NCBI GenBank assembly: GCA_037349315.1
Contig: JBAIAC010000033.1
Location: forward strand, 26,430,001-26,494,000
Source of the DNA: Chelydra serpentina
Lineage: Eukaryota; Chordata; Testudines; Chelydridae
Direction of reading: 5' to 3'
Length of the DNA stretch: 64,000 bases
Positions within the stretch are counted from its first letter, which is position 1, and every line of letters starts with the position of its first letter. The position numbers and the translations under genes are program-made. The notes beneath the pieces are model-generated. The model was not told where the DNA came from. It saw nothing but the letters and a program-made list of their open reading frames with translations, and did not search any database. This document shows positions 1 through 11,010 of the stretch, piece after piece.

Positions 1-300
1 ACCAAAGCCTGTGATCAGATTAAAGTCAATTTCATGTTCTCTTCACTTTGGTCTTTGTCACACTTACTGCCGGTCCCTGACGTTCGGATGACTCATTTCC
101 ACATAAAGAGCTGACATTTTCTTCTCAAATTCACGGAAGGGTCACCAGTTGCCACATTAAAGGGAAAAACTACAATGAAGTGATTTTCTAATCATTGCAT
201 CAGATTACAAAGGAATGTAAATCACTGAGCAGTGTTTCTGTTGAAAGAGAGCCCGAAGCTATGTCATGTAGTTCTAAAAGGTGGTTTGAAATTTCACATT
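1..300. other. No gene or repeat recognised
   Basis: Ordinary mixed-composition sequence leading into the CA/TG array. I see no reading frame of note and no recognisable repeat. Confidence 0.5.
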
Positions 301-650
301 ATGCACACACACACACACACAATTGCAAAGACAACCACGCTCTGTGTGTGTTGTGTGTGTGTGCGTGTCTGTGTAAGCATATCACAGACACGCACACACA
401 CACACAATTGCAAAGACAACCACCCTCTGTGTGTGTTGTGTGTGTGTCTGTGTAAGCATATCACAGACACGCACACACACACACACAAATGCATGCACAC
501 ACACACACACACACACAATTGCAAAGACAACCACCCTCTGTGTGTGTTGTGTGTGTGTGCGTGTCTGTGTAAGCATATCACAGACACGCACACACACACA
601 CACAAATGCATGCACACACACACATACAGAGTGTGGTTGTCTTTGCAAAT
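301..650. repeat. Compound CA/TG tandem array with inverted closing copy
   Basis: Three tandem copies of a unit begin with AATTGCAAAGACAACCAC at 321, 406 and 517. Each is followed by a TG tract, a short palindromic core around AAGCATATCACAGA, and a CA tract. The spacing differs (85 and 111 bp) because later copies carry an extra block with AAATGCATGCAC. At 626-650 the same start sequence returns in inverted orientation (GTGGTTGTCTTTGCAAAT), so the array is closed by an inverted copy. The long Cys/Val/His-rich frames here on both strands are only translations of the dinucleotides and are not genes. Confidence 0.9.
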
Positions 651-701
651 GCCTTGGCAAATATTTACTGTTACTGAACAGGGGTCACTATGCAAAGTAT
701 T

Positions 702-802
702 AGGCGGAAGGTAGTCCTGTGGTTATGTGCAAGCTGGGGACCTAGGTTCAGTCCCCTGCATTTCCACAGACTTCCCATGCAGCCGGGAGCAAGCCACTTG
801 TC
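702..802 (+). repeat. MIR-type SINE, left part
   Basis: The tRNA-related and core part of a MIR/CORE-SINE: a degenerate B-box region (CCTAGGTTCAGTCCCC) followed by CACAGACTTCCC and GAGCAAGCCACTTG, which matches the MIR core pattern of TGTGACCTTGGGCAAGT. The element resumes at 1059 after an inserted DNA transposon. Superfamily assignment is from recalled consensus and was not aligned. Confidence 0.65.
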
Positions 803-804
803 TT

Positions 805-1055
805 GGGGTATGTCTACACTGCAAAGAAAAACCCCAGCCCTGAGTCTCAGAACCTGGATCAATTGATTCAGGCTTATGGGGTTCCGGTTGCAGGGCTAAA
901 ACTAGCCGGGCTCTTAAAACCCAGCGAGGGGGGAAAGTCTCAGAACCCGGGCTCCAGCCGGAGCAAGAATGTCTACACTGCTATTTTTAGCCCCATAGCC
1001 CAAGCCCCATGAGCCTGACTCAATTGACCCAGGCTCTGAGAATTGCCACCTACCC
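805..1055. mobile_element. Short non-autonomous DNA transposon inserted in MIR
   Basis: Begins GGGGTATGTCTACACTGCAA and repeats the signature ATGTCTACACTGC internally near 969-981. The flanks are CTTGTCTT (797-804) and TTGGTCTT (1056-1063), a 6-of-8 match that fits an aged 8-bp target duplication of the hAT kind. The right end is badly decayed. The element belongs to the same group as 4801-5050 and probably 35035-35336, all starting with a TATGTCTACACTGC-like terminus. It carries no coding sequence. Confidence 0.6.
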
Positions 1056-1058
1056 TTG

Positions 1059-1160
1059 GTCTTCCTGTGTCTCAGTTCTCCTTCTGTAAAATGGGGATAC
1101 TAGCACTTCTCTAGCTCACAGGGGTGTGTGTGAGGAGAAATTCATTAAAGAATCTGAGGT
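1059..1160 (+). repeat. MIR-type SINE, right part
   Basis: Continuation of the element at 702-802. It reads TGTGTCTCAGTTCTCC, then TGTAAAATGGGGATACTAGC, then a CTCACAGGGGTGTGTGTGAGGA segment, the standard order in the 3' half of MIR. Confidence 0.7.
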
Positions 1161-1256
1161 GGGTAATGTGGGCCATAGAAGTACCATAGCTAGATATCGG
1201 CAATACCCCCATAATGTTATTTACCTGAAAAGGCAAACTAGTTAATGGCACCCACT

Positions 1257-1257
<1 letters not shown>

Positions 1258-1298
<41 letters not shown>
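1258..1298. repeat. (TG)n microsatellite
   Basis: About 20 uninterrupted TG dinucleotides, a simple repeat likely to be length-polymorphic. Confidence 0.97.
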
Positions 1299-1301
<3 letters not shown>

Positions 1302-1987
1302 CTGTGATTTGCTTACAAACACACATTTCTGCACACACCCGCCTCTAAAGGTGTATATAGACAATGACATATTGTTTTTAATACGTATTTGTTCTGCCAG
1401 ATTATGACCAGCCTAACACGGTTGCGCAGACTACGCCTTCCCCCCACCATCTGTGTGACTGCATTAGCGCTCCCTGGACCATGTCTGATGCATGAGGGGA
1501 GAGCAGGTGATGCTCCCTCCTGCATAGGTGGTTGGAGAATGAGCACAGCCGTGGCTCTGCTTCCCCCCGCACCCACCCCCCGCCCCCTCATGGAGCTTGT
1601 TTGGATATTTTAGGGTTAAGTATAACAACAGGCTGCTAATGTGCTAACACGACATTAGGGGACAAAGGCATATGTAGGCAGTATTTCTTTGTCTAATACA
1701 TAAGTTGCAGATTTTTTACCTTATCTGCTGCTTGGAAGGATTGATAAGGATGCACCTGTAGAAGAAATGCCCTTTGTGTACAAGAAGGTAAACGGAATGT
1801 TATCTTCCCCTCCCTCCCTTTCCCAGCTACATAAACAAGCCCTGAGTATTGTTCACCGCCCCTTTCTCCCTCCCCTGAGAACTGCTGATGAGGAAGATTT
1901 ATGGCAACAAATTGTTGCAAAAAAAGTATCTTCAAGGTAACCGTGATATGAGTACTGCTATGAGTAATAGATAGGGGTGGATTTACT
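1299..1987. other. Unassigned sequence
   Basis: A C-rich patch near 1565-1590 and otherwise mixed sequence. The reverse-strand open frame of about 134 codons that crosses 1693-2097 ends inside the neighbouring transposon and shows no domain, so I do not call it a gene. Confidence 0.4.
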
Positions 1988-2266
1988 AAGGATACATCTA
2001 CACTACCCGCCGGATTGGCAGGTAGTGATCTATCTATCAGGGATTGATTTATCGTGTCTAGTGTAGATGTGATAAATCGATCCCCTCCTGTACTCAACCG
2101 CAGTGAGAGGCGGAAGTGGAGTCGACGGGGGAGCGGCGGCAGTTGACCCCACGCCGTGAGGATGCGAGGTAAGTCAACCCAAGATACGTCGACTTCAGCT
2201 ACGCTATTCTCATAGCTGAAGTTGCGTATCTTAGGTCGATCCCTTCCCCTAGTGTAGACCAGGGCT
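1988..2266. mobile_element. TIR-bearing non-autonomous DNA transposon
   Basis: Left end GGATACATCTACACTACC and right end CTAGTGTAGACCAGGGC are imperfect inverted repeats. The interior holds a strong second dyad: the arm at 2180-2202 (AAGATACGTCGACTTCAGCT...) pairs with 2211-2233 (...AGCTGAAGTTGCGTATCTT). No clear target duplication is visible, so the superfamily is left open. There is no coding capacity. Confidence 0.7.
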
Positions 2267-4440
2267 AACAGTGGGTGTTTCTATTACTTAATAAGGGCTT
2301 TTGGGGTGTTGTAACAGATGTAAGTGTGTACATACTAACCTCAACAAAAAGAGTGTGCTGTAACTAATTCAGTGCTTACTGGACAATTGGGTCCAGGGGA
2401 ACAAGTATCGCAATGAAGAATTCCATCTACTCAGTCTTCTTTGAACTGAGCTAAGCCAGCACAAGACGGGGCAGTAATCCGAAGTTTGCTGGGGAGAAGT
2501 TGCATCTGTTCTGGAGCAAAGGGAAAGCATGGAAGGAGAGCAGGGGCACTGTCTGCAGCTTTCTTCTCCTGAAGATCAAGCACATGGCTGATGTCTCGAT
2601 TTTGTGTTTGTGATTCTTGGAGCTCGTCTCTGGAAAGTACATTTAAAATCCTGCTTCTGATGCAGGACTATAAAAATAAGAGGTTAGGTGTGAGGCCCAC
2701 TGAAGTCATTGGGAGTCTTTCCATTGACTCCAATGGGCACTAGATCAGACCTCTTGTGCTTCCAAAGCTACTCCAAAGTCAAAAAAGCCAATGCAGATGT
2801 GAACAGCTCCCCTCTGGCAGGCAAGCCAAATCCAAGTAAGGAAAAAACTGGAGCCCATAATCATTTTATGATTCTAATTTAACTTTTACGAACATGTTTC
2901 GAGCTCCCCTAGTCAGACTCTGGTATTGATCTTTCCAGTACTGTTAACTCATAACAAGACCATATTTGAAGACATAAACTTTAAGAGGGACAATAAAAAG
3001 GAGACAGATGATGTTGGCTGTGCTCCTCTCAGCATGAGGGGTGGGATGCATAAATCCTGCTTGGTTCAGGTGAAGTTATGCAAGGGGAGATTAACTTGTG
3101 GCTGTGTCAGTTTCTGAGGCACCAAGCACCCATTATATCATTCTTCATTTCTAAATAGAAAGTGGAGCGATGCTGGGGGGCAAATCCAGGGCCGTGTAGG
3201 TGGCCAGTACGGACCAGTACTCAGACTGGAAAAAACGGGATGTAAAGCTGCTAATCTCCCACTCCCACCTCCCTTTACTGTGGAGATGGGCCCGAGTTGC
3301 AACATTCTTCCCCAGAAGTGGGTTCAGATCCAAATTCTCTCAAAGCTCCATAAGTCTCAGATCTGAGGTGCTCATTCGGGTCATTACAGAGGCTGACCTA
3401 AGCAGAGAGACTTGGATCTTGTGCACGGTATCCTTCTGAGTAGAGAACACTGACCCTGAGTTAGTGCCCAGGGAAGGATGTTTTCTGGCTATGCTGTACT
3501 GACAATGTGCCTGGCCGTACAGCTTGGTCTATATTTCCGATTGATGAATAACTTGGCAAGTCTGAAAAGGCAACATTTGAGGGCTTTTTTCTCTCCACAG
3601 GAAAAATACAAAGAGGGCTGCTTTCAGCCTCCAGCTGTTTGAGGAAGAATGGAAGATGAAAATATGCAGCAGACTGTATTTATTAAATTGACCCTAATCC
3701 ATTGAACTGAGGTTGGGGTCGGGGTGGTGGAACAGCAGCTGCTCTTGAGTTGGGTGACGTGTGTCGTGCTTTTGTTTTGAAGGAGTCCCATTGTGATTCA
3801 CTTGGAGTTTGATGTTAGAAATCTCAAAGCAAAACTTATTCAGGCGCTCCGAGTTTTACCTGGAGTTCGAGTAAAAACTAGACACAGACCCAGGTAAACT
3901 ATAAAGTTCAGGCTTGGATCTGGGTCTGAACTTCCCCCAATGCTAACTGCAGCTGGATTTGCTGTGGTTGTTCAGACCATGCAAAACCATGTGTGGTTGT
4001 GAATTTCACATGCATCAATTTCATATTATTTCAGGGCAAATCCATAAGGCAGCCAAAATTCATTTGAAAGTTTCATGAACTGCGGCAAGTCCTTTTGCTG
4101 AACAGAGTCTGTTGGTCTCACGTTAGAATTTTTAACAGTACCCAAAAGTGGGTGACTTCTGAGTGGCTTTGGGTTTTGTTTAAAACATTAAGAGCAGCGC
4201 CGTTCTCTTGCTATGCAGTGAGAAGCTGCTGTCTTTGATCCTTTTGATGCTAAGGGGGTTATATGTGTAAATTGCCCTGAGCTTTGGGAGGATGGATTAC
4301 ACCCCTGGGCCCTGCATCCATACGTCTGAGTGACTCACTGGCTCTGTCTATCCATCACTACCATGATCTCCCCTGCCGCTTGAAATTAAAACATAAAAGT
4401 GTGTTTTCAAAAATATAAAAAAGACATTCCGAGGACAAGT
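2267..4440. other. Mostly unassigned sequence
   Basis: No gene recognised. A pyrimidine tract followed by CAG at about 3585-3600 looks like a splice acceptor, but the downstream frames close within a few dozen codons. The only repeat I recognise is the short palindrome at 2692-2753. Confidence 0.4.
2692..2753. repeat. Short palindromic repeat with GACTCCAATGGG core
   Basis: Left half CACTGAAGTCATTGGGAG mirrors right half CATTGACTCCAATGGGC, giving a hairpin-like unit. Related units sit at 4731-4800, 31135-31210, 41525-41586 and 57720-57781. Confidence 0.55.
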
Positions 4441-4730
4441 TGTGGGGAGCTCAGAGAAGATCAACAAATGATTAGGGAGCTGGAAGGAGTGTGATTTATG
4501 AGGAAAGATTACAATTGCTAAAAATACCCAGCATGACTAATCAATGCTAATGGGGGGAACATAATAATAGTCTTCAAATATCAGAAGGGGTGTTGTAAAT
4601 ACCAGTGATGGAGAGAAATTATTTAGAGTGGTCCCAGGATAACTAGGAGGAATAGGATTAAATTAATAAAAAGCAAATATGGGCCATGTATCAGGAAACT
4701 CCTCCTGAAAGTTAAATACATTAAGCTGTG
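4440..4730 (+). mobile_element. CR1 LINE 3' fragment, decayed
   Basis: GAAGATCAACAAATGATTAG, GAGGAAAGATTACAATTGCT and the ATAATAGTCTTCAAATATC segment follow, in order, the C-terminal coding part of turtle/bird CR1 (the recalled motif order RATRMI - YEERL - FKVG). The equivalent region in the fuller CR1 of this window is at about 62280-62430. It is interrupted by many stops and may continue as the CR1 tail at 5165-5242. Confidence 0.6.
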
Positions 4731-4800
4731 ACTGATCCAAAGCCCATAGAAGTCAATGGAAAGATTCCCAGTGAGTTCTGTGGCCTTTAGATCAGGTCTC
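4731..4800. repeat. Short palindromic repeat (TGATCCAAAGCCC type)
   Basis: TGATCCAAAGCCCATAGAAG at the left is mirrored by TGTGGCCTTTAGATCAGG at the right, around a GTCAATGGAAAG core. Confidence 0.5.
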
Positions 4801-5050
4801 TTAGGATATGTCTAAACAGCAATTAAACACTCGCAGCTGGCCCAGGTCAGCAGACTCGGGCTTGCAAGGCTCAGGCCGTGGGGCTGTAAAATTGCTGTGT
4901 AGACATTTGTATTCAGGCTGGAGCCTGAGGTCTGGGACCCTGTGAGGGAAGAGGATCCCTTAGCGTGGGGTCCAGCCCACGCCCAAATGTCTACACCGCA
5001 ATTTTTATCCCTGCACCCCAATCCCCCAAGCCCAAGTCAGCTGATCCAGG
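4801..5050. mobile_element. Non-autonomous TIR element, same group as 805-1055
   Basis: Begins TTAGGATATGTCTAAACAGC, has GCTGTGTAGACATTTG near 4893 and AATGTCTACACCGCAATT near 4986, and shares the AGTCAGCTGATCCAGG segment expected in this family. The dyad lies around 4920-4960. The right terminus is missing or decayed. No protein is encoded. Confidence 0.6.
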
Positions 5051-5164
5051 TCAGACACGGCCGTGCCATCGGTCTTTTATCCAGTATAGATGTATCCTAT
5101 GGCAAGCAGTTGTTTGGGGCATTTAAAATTACAGACAGGAGAAGCAACTATCAAATACATTTCC

Positions 5165-5242
5165 TGAACTGGAAGGGTCGGGAGAGGTGGATGAGCTAGA
5201 TGACCTCTTTTCTATTTCTAATGTCTGTGATGCTATGATATA
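5165..5242 (+). mobile_element. CR1 3' terminal fragment
   Basis: GAGCTAGATGACCTCTTTTC followed by a CTGTGATGCTATGATA end matches the CR1 3' UTR and its ATTCTATGAT-type terminus. It may be the detached end of the fragment at 4440-4730, displaced by the intervening element. Confidence 0.6.
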
Positions 5243-5660
5243 TAAAGTCTGGGGGCCAGATTTAGACCTGCTGTAAGTAATATGGCTCCATTGCCTTAAG
5301 TGGAGTCATACAACGTACGCCAGGTCTGGATTTACCCTTGCTAATTCTGCTACCAAAATATAAGGCCAAATTTTTAGCTAGCCTGTAGCCACCCTCCAAG
5401 TTTGCATGCCCATTTTTGCACATGTAACTGATTGCATCCACAAAAGGAAGTTCGTATCCAATTTTGACACGCAAACAGTCATGCAACCTGTCCTTCTGTG
5501 TGTCTGTCAGGTTTTTCTATGTAGCTGGACACTTTTTCAGGTGCAATCTAGCGTACAATGATGTGTAACATCAAAGGCTAGCTGGAAATTTGGCACATGA
5601 TGTTACTAGGTCAACTTCAGAGGTCTAGCTGCATGCAACTCTCTTCATCCAGGTTGCTAC

Positions 5661-5960
5661 AACATAGATTAATAGAGTTTAAGGCCAGAAGAGACCATTA
5701 TGATCATCCAGCCTGACCACCTGTACAATACAGACTATAGAACTTCACCCAGAAATTCCAGCATCAAGCCCATAACTTCTGTTTGAGCTATGGCATATAT
5801 TTTAGAAAGATATGTAGTCTTGGATTAAAGACGTCAAGTGATGCAGAATTTACCCCATCCCTGGGTAAGCTATTTCAATTGTTAATTCTCCTCATTGTTA
5901 AAAATGTGCATGTTATTTCCAGTCTGAATGTGTCTAGCTTCAGCAACCACCCACTGGCTC
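5661..5960 (-). mobile_element. CR1 LINE 3' end, reverse orientation
   Basis: Starts with the CR1 tail in reverse (AACATAGATTAATAGAG, then AAGGCCAGAAGAGACCATTA and TGATCATCCAGCCTGACC) and runs on into the decayed 3' coding part. Old and without open frames. Confidence 0.75.
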
Positions 5961-6429
5961 TTGTTATGCTTTTTTTCAACTAGATTAAGAAGTTGTCTGC
6001 TATCAGAAATCTCTTCAACATGGGCCTTGGAGGATGTTAAGGGTCCTTCCAGATGCCACCTAAAAGAGCTGGCCAGCATCAGTACTTACCACTGCTTTTT
6101 ATTGGCTGGCATCAGAATTGCTTAGTTGTGTGTCACAAGCTGTGTACTGCAAATAGCCAATGGGGATTCTCCTTGAGCTCAGGTGGTATGGGACTACAGT
6201 TTGGGACCAGAAGGTTCTGAGGCTCTCCGTGGCATGCAGTGTGCAGTACAGTGATAACTGGGTAGTCCTATCATAGCAGATAATCTCACTTGCAAAGGAT
6301 CGTCTAAGAAGGGGACTGAAATTATCCAGGGTAATTCTGATCAGAAAAAAACTAATGTCAAACATGCCACAGTGCCTATTGGATTCACTCCTCCAATAGC
6401 CATAGATAGATCAATGAATCTTTCCAGGA

Positions 6430-6620
6430 ATAGTGAGTGCTTTATGGATTTATGTCAGAAGCTGGGACTGAACGACAGGGGATGGGTCACTCAAGAATTG
6501 CCTTGTTCTGTTTATTCTCTCTGAAGCATCTGGCACCGGCCACTGTCGGAAAACAGGATACTTGGCTAGATGGACCGTTGGTCTGACCCATTATGGCCAT
6601 TCTTATGTTCTTATTTACTT
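6430..6620 (+). mobile_element. CR1 LINE 3' end
   Basis: GGATACTTGGCTAGATGGAC, CATTGGTCTGACCC-type sequence and the TATGGCCATTCTTATGTTCT terminus are a classic CR1 tail. The upstream part (CTGGCACCGGCCACTGTCGG) also fits. This tail type differs from the CTAGAATCTATGAATCT type at 62.7 kb, so it is another subfamily. Confidence 0.8.
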
Positions 6621-7189
6621 CCACAGTGTTAGCTGATCATCATTTGGAAAGAGATTTTTCTGCCTATGTATATCTTCTTTGCACACACAGTTACATGCCT
6701 GTCTTTTCTGGAAACCTGGCCCCGGATTTTACTCTCATTTCCACCAGTGTATATCCAGAGTAATTCCACGTAAATCAGCAGAGTTCTAGTGCCAGTGAGA
6801 ATAGCATGTGTCCCAAAGTCCTCAGTGCAAATTCCTGAAGCCAGGAAGGATTAAAACAAAAAGGATGTGAAGGGACCAAAATCATGTGGCTCGGCACTAT
6901 AAAGCTACTTGTGCGTGCACAGCGTAGCGGGTGGAGTCACAAGGCACAGCAGCACAGAAAGCGGGGCCTTAAACCCACTAATGTTTTTAAGGTCCTTCAG
7001 ATAGGATAATCCATTACATGTTGCCTTTGCTGCCGCCGCTGCTGCTGCTTGCAGCCTTTGACACTTCGATACTCTAAATAGCTGCTACCTAGAAGCGCTT
7101 GAGTTCCACACATGGGCCCTTCGTACTCTGTTTATCGAGGAGTCTTCTCAGTGCTCAGAGTCCGGAAATCATGAGGATTCTGTAGCATT

Positions 7190-7420
7190 TTATTTACACT
7201 GCAACTGTATTAATTTTATTTCCTAGGACAGCTGTTTTAGACCATTTCACTCTCCACTGGAAGCATGAGAAGGACTGAAATGAAGATTGTAAATCGCTGT
7301 GCAAGTTGCCCAGCCAAGTCTAATTTAACGGGTAGCATGTTTTATTAATGTTGCAACATTTATTGTGTATTTTAAGTCACCATTGATTTGTATTAAAGAA
7401 GGCACTTTTATTACAAGTGC
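7190..7420. promoter_or_regulatory. Possible conserved AT-rich non-coding block
   Basis: A repeat-free stretch with several homeodomain-like cores (TATTAATTTTATTT, TCTAATTTAACG, TTTTATTAATG). The composition resembles developmental enhancers or conserved non-coding elements, but conservation cannot be seen from one sequence. Confidence 0.15.
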
Positions 7421-8329
7421 ATGGTGCCAACAAAATAAAATATTGCTTTCCCCCCCTCACCCCAGTGTGAATTCTAGTAAATTTTCTGTAGGTGGTTGAG
7501 AAAGTGGGAGGCAGATCCTGTAGCTGGAGCCGGGCTTAGTGCCTGAAATTGCTGTCTGAGCTTCCTCCGTTGCAGTTCAATCCTAAGGGATTGACAGAGG
7601 TTGTTTCATTGTATGGAGCAGCGTGCATTGGATGGGGGCTAGGAAAACCAAACTTTCTCTTGCAGCCTATTAAATCTCTGACTGATTAGCTCAAGCTCTT
7701 ATTTGATTATTCAGAGGAAGGGGAAGAAAACCCAGCACTGAGAAGTGAAAGCCTTGTGATTTGTGTGCATGTAGCTCAAAGGGATGTGTGAGGCCAGAGA
7801 CTGGAAGTAAAGTAGACTCCTGCAAGTGTTCTGCACTCAGTGACTGGATACTTGGTTAGAGCCAAGTTTTATCACGGCAGCCTGTAACCACCCCATCTGT
7901 TCCCTTGCCCCTGGGTCTAGGCTGATCACACAGAAGGTGCTAGCATGTGTATTGAAAGTAAGGCTATTAATAAGGAAAAGCAGAGTGATTGGTTGGAACA
8001 AGGGAGATGAAGACTGGAAGAAGCCCTGCTATCAGTGGGAACCTGCTCTCTGAGAGATAGGGTATTGTGCAGATTCCTTGGTATCAGAGAAGGCTGCTGC
8101 TGTAACCCCATGTGCCCTCCCACCACTCAATAACATTGATGCCTCCTGAACTCCCCACCATAGCAATGAGATGTGAAATTACATTGTCTCTATCATTCTT
8201 ATGGGAGAATGGCCTTGCACAGGCTCCTGTGAGCAAACCCCCTCCTTTAAATGACTGTTCTTCCCTCCCAAAAAGGCTTCCCAGGGAAGTTAGTATTTTC
8301 GGAGCTGAGCCTTCCCGGTGCAGATAGGC

Positions 8330-8560
8330 AGAGTGCGTTCTGAGAGTGAGCCATTTATCCCCACACCGACAAACTCTCCACGGAAGCTGGGCACATTTTC
8401 CCCACTTGGGTTTCAGGCTCTGAGCATTTTTAGTCTTTCATTCGACTTTGCAATTATCCTCCTGCAATCAGCCCCTTAGACACTGTAATCAGGCCTGGCA
8501 ATCAAACTCCTACCTCTGGCCAAGATAATTAATGGGGAGGCACCACAGACTCAAGAGACA
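8330..8560. promoter_or_regulatory. Possible conserved non-coding block
   Basis: A repeat-free stretch with GCAATTATCC, CTGTAATCAGGC, CAATCAAACT and AGATAATTAATGGG motifs, resembling clustered homeodomain and GATA-type sites. Low confidence without a multispecies alignment. Confidence 0.15.
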
Positions 8561-10057
8561 GCATTGTCATTTTGAAAAAAAAAGAAAAAAAGCACATCTC
8601 TTCCCTCACCTTCCGAGGTAGCTCATGAGGCCAGGGAAATGATCTGATGGCTGTCTCAGGCCTTCAGAGCTGGTCTGAATTTGAGGTGCTAACTGGCTCA
8701 GACTTAGTCCAAACCTGGATTCAAGGGGCATGTGGGTAGCAAGGGATGTGAAGTGCCAGGTCTCAGCACGTCTGACCTTCGGAGCCTGTTATGTGCTTTC
8801 TCTATGTGTGTCTGGAGCTTCTGTGGGACAGATCAGGGAATTCTGCTCACGCCTGAAATTTACCCCTACTCAGGCAAGCGGCATGGAGCAGCCCGGCTTG
8901 GTCTACATGGAGCGGTTCAGATGAAAGAGGCCCCACGTCTGCTACCCTAAGGGCTGAAGTGAAAGAGCAGCTCTGGATCCAAAGAAATGAGGTTTGCATC
9001 ATGCTCTCAGTTACTGTACAGTACTCGGGGTGAAAAGAAGACAAGGGAGGTTTCCACACTACCCGTCTGCTGCACAGAGTGACATTTCTTTTCCAGAGAG
9101 CCACTCTGGGATGTAGAATAAAGAAAAGACTGAAAGGTGCCCTTTTCGCAAGGTAGGGATTACACAGGGAAAGGTGACATTAAAAAAACTGTCGTAGCAT
9201 CACAGACCCCTGTGCTGAATTCAGCAGCTTGACTGCAGAGATTTACATTCAGATTCAAAAGTTTTATGGGCATGACAAGCTACATGAATGTTGGCAAATA
9301 TGTACAAGACAGTAGCACAGAGTATCCATCAGAAGAATCGGTGCATAGCTTTGCAGGGGGGCCTGGAGTTTGCTCCCCTGTGTCTGTTTAGCATTGTAGC
9401 CCATTTCTGATTTGGTGGCAGGTTATTTCAGAGCTTGGTGCTATTTCCTGACATTCCTTTGCTTTCTTCTAGAGTTATGCAGAGATTTTCTTCCTCCCTT
9501 AGGATGGCAGTTCTTTGAGCACCTGAGAAATAATCTTGCCCATGCTCCTTGCTGTATCCAATGATGGCGTACTAACTCTCCATTTCTGTCCCAACGGCTG
9601 CACGGTCATTCTTCTCAGGCTGTCCACTACTCTTGTGTGTAACCCACTTTGTAAGTCTAGCTCCAGAGCTAGTGCAGCTGTGTGTGTAAAGCCAGTGAGA
9701 AAAGGAAAAGGTGTGAATACAACATAGTGGGTGTGAATACAAGGCCAGAAATCTTAAAACTTTCTCTGTTTATATGAGTTAATCAGGTGCTCCTTGTCAG
9801 CAAAACAGTCCTTGGTAGATTGATGAGACCCCTCCACCCCCGAGTGAGCTGAGGAAAAGATACACTGGAGTTCAGTATTACAACATATTCCGTGCGGCTT
9901 TGGTGCTATTTTTAGAAGTCTAATTTTGTTGCCACTCAAGAAGGGGGCAGAAAAAGGGACAGTTGAGACCAGACTTGTACGTATTAAGTGAATGATTGAT
10001 TAATTGAAAGATATTTCTGCTAGCGGTTACTTGAACACCATGTGCGCTTGTTTCCAG

Positions 10058-10197
10058 AGACATGTGTCTATTGGATATCACTTGTCAGAAAGACTCTGCT
10101 CTAAGCGGCTCATGCGCATTCATCTCATCACTCCAGGGCTCCAGCAGCTGCTACCAGCGCTGCAAGAATGATGCCAAAGAACCCAGGGAATGCAGAG
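10058..10197 (+). other. Exon-like segment, unproven
   Basis: An acceptor-like TTGTTTCCAG precedes an open stretch of 140 bp that ends at a donor-like GCAGAG/GTACTG. The frame starting at the ATG at 10062 gives a cysteine-rich peptide (seven Cys in about 45 residues, ending SSSCYQRCKNDAKEPRECRG). I do not recognise a family. The 140-bp length leaves unequal phases (enters with one base of a codon, leaves with one). It could be chance; the frame carries on only 14 codons beyond the donor. Confidence 0.15.
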
Positions 10198-10261
10198 GTA
10201 CTGCCCAATTCTTCCTTTCTGTCTGGAGGCCTGGGTTCATATGAAAAGCTTACAAGCAGTT

Positions 10262-10410
10262 TGAGTTTCCCAGACTATTATTATTCTGTATTATTTGTAT
10301 TGCTGTAGTGCCTAGGAATCCCAGACATGGCCCAGAACCCCATTGTGATAGGCACTGTAAAAACACAGAACAAAACCAGTTCTTGTCCCAAAGAGCTCAC
10401 AGTCCAAGTA
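10262..10410 (+). repeat. Interspersed repeat with GGCACTGTAAAAACACAGAA motif
   Basis: TATTATTTGTATTGCTGTAG, CTAGGAATCCCAGACATGG, CCCCATTGTGATAGGCACTG, then AAAGAGCTCACAGTCCA. The same order of motifs recurs at 28345-28470 (plus) and, in reverse, at 16560-16690, with fragments at 13527-13590 and 56455-56545. It is an old dispersed family; I do not assign the class. Confidence 0.7.
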
Positions 10411-10849
10411 GTTTCCATTTTAACCATGCTAGTCTCACCAGGCTTGTCTCCATTTTATCCATGTAGCAAGACGGATGCAATTCAGCACCACTGGCAGGTT
10501 TTCTGCTTGAGGTCCCCCAGCTGGACTAGGCGGGACGCGGCTGAAAGGTACATGGTAAACTTTCTTCTGAGTTCCGTCCAGGCCATGCATTGATTAGTAA
10601 GGTTCCTCTATGTGAAATCATCTCAATACATGGAGCCAACTTTGAAAAGAAAAGATTTCTTCCTTGTGTTTCAAATAGATCACTAGTTCTGCTTATTGAC
10701 CCATTAATGATCAGTCTATGTCTTTTAACAGTCAAGATACAGTAGAATGCTGTGGGTGATATTTCCAGTGTGACATTCTGGTGAGACGGAAATAGCTAAG
10801 CTGTCCAGCCCCAGAGAGAGGCAGGCAGTGTAACAAGGTTATAATGTAA

Positions 10850-11010
10850 AGCACTGAGCAATTAGCTGGGAGATTTACCTCCCTGTCTTAAAAGCATTTT
10901 TATTACTTAATCAATCACCAGCAATTTATAAACAAGGCTGGGGTTTTACAGGGAGCCATAAATCTGTCTTATTTGCTTCCCAGATAGAGCAGGAAAAACA
11001 GACCCAAAGT
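10850..11010. promoter_or_regulatory. Possible conserved non-coding block
   Basis: TTTTTATTACTTAATCAATC, CAGCAATTTATAAACAAGG and CCATAAATCTGTC give dense HOX/PBX- and forkhead-like words in a repeat-free context. Suggestive only. Confidence 0.18.

Larger units (their letters stand above)
6621..10260. other. Mostly unique sequence
   Basis: No gene supported. Includes a palindromic repeat near 6725-6805 (ACCAGTGTATATCC), a GCC/GCT trinucleotide patch at 7030-7055, two AT-rich blocks listed separately, and an exon-like segment at 10058-10197. Confidence 0.4.

Noticed and set aside
300..640. CRISPR-like direct repeats
   Set aside because: The repeats are simple-sequence tracts with uneven spacing in a vertebrate-type sequence, and no cas-like gene is present.
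232..714. 160-codon and overlapping Cys/Val/His/Thr-rich frames on both strands
   Set aside because: Dinucleotide-repeat translations in the CA/TG array.
3585..3680. Possible exon after a pyrimidine tract and CAG
   Set aside because: Frames close after about 13 to 19 codons and no family is recognised; single acceptor-like sites are common by chance.
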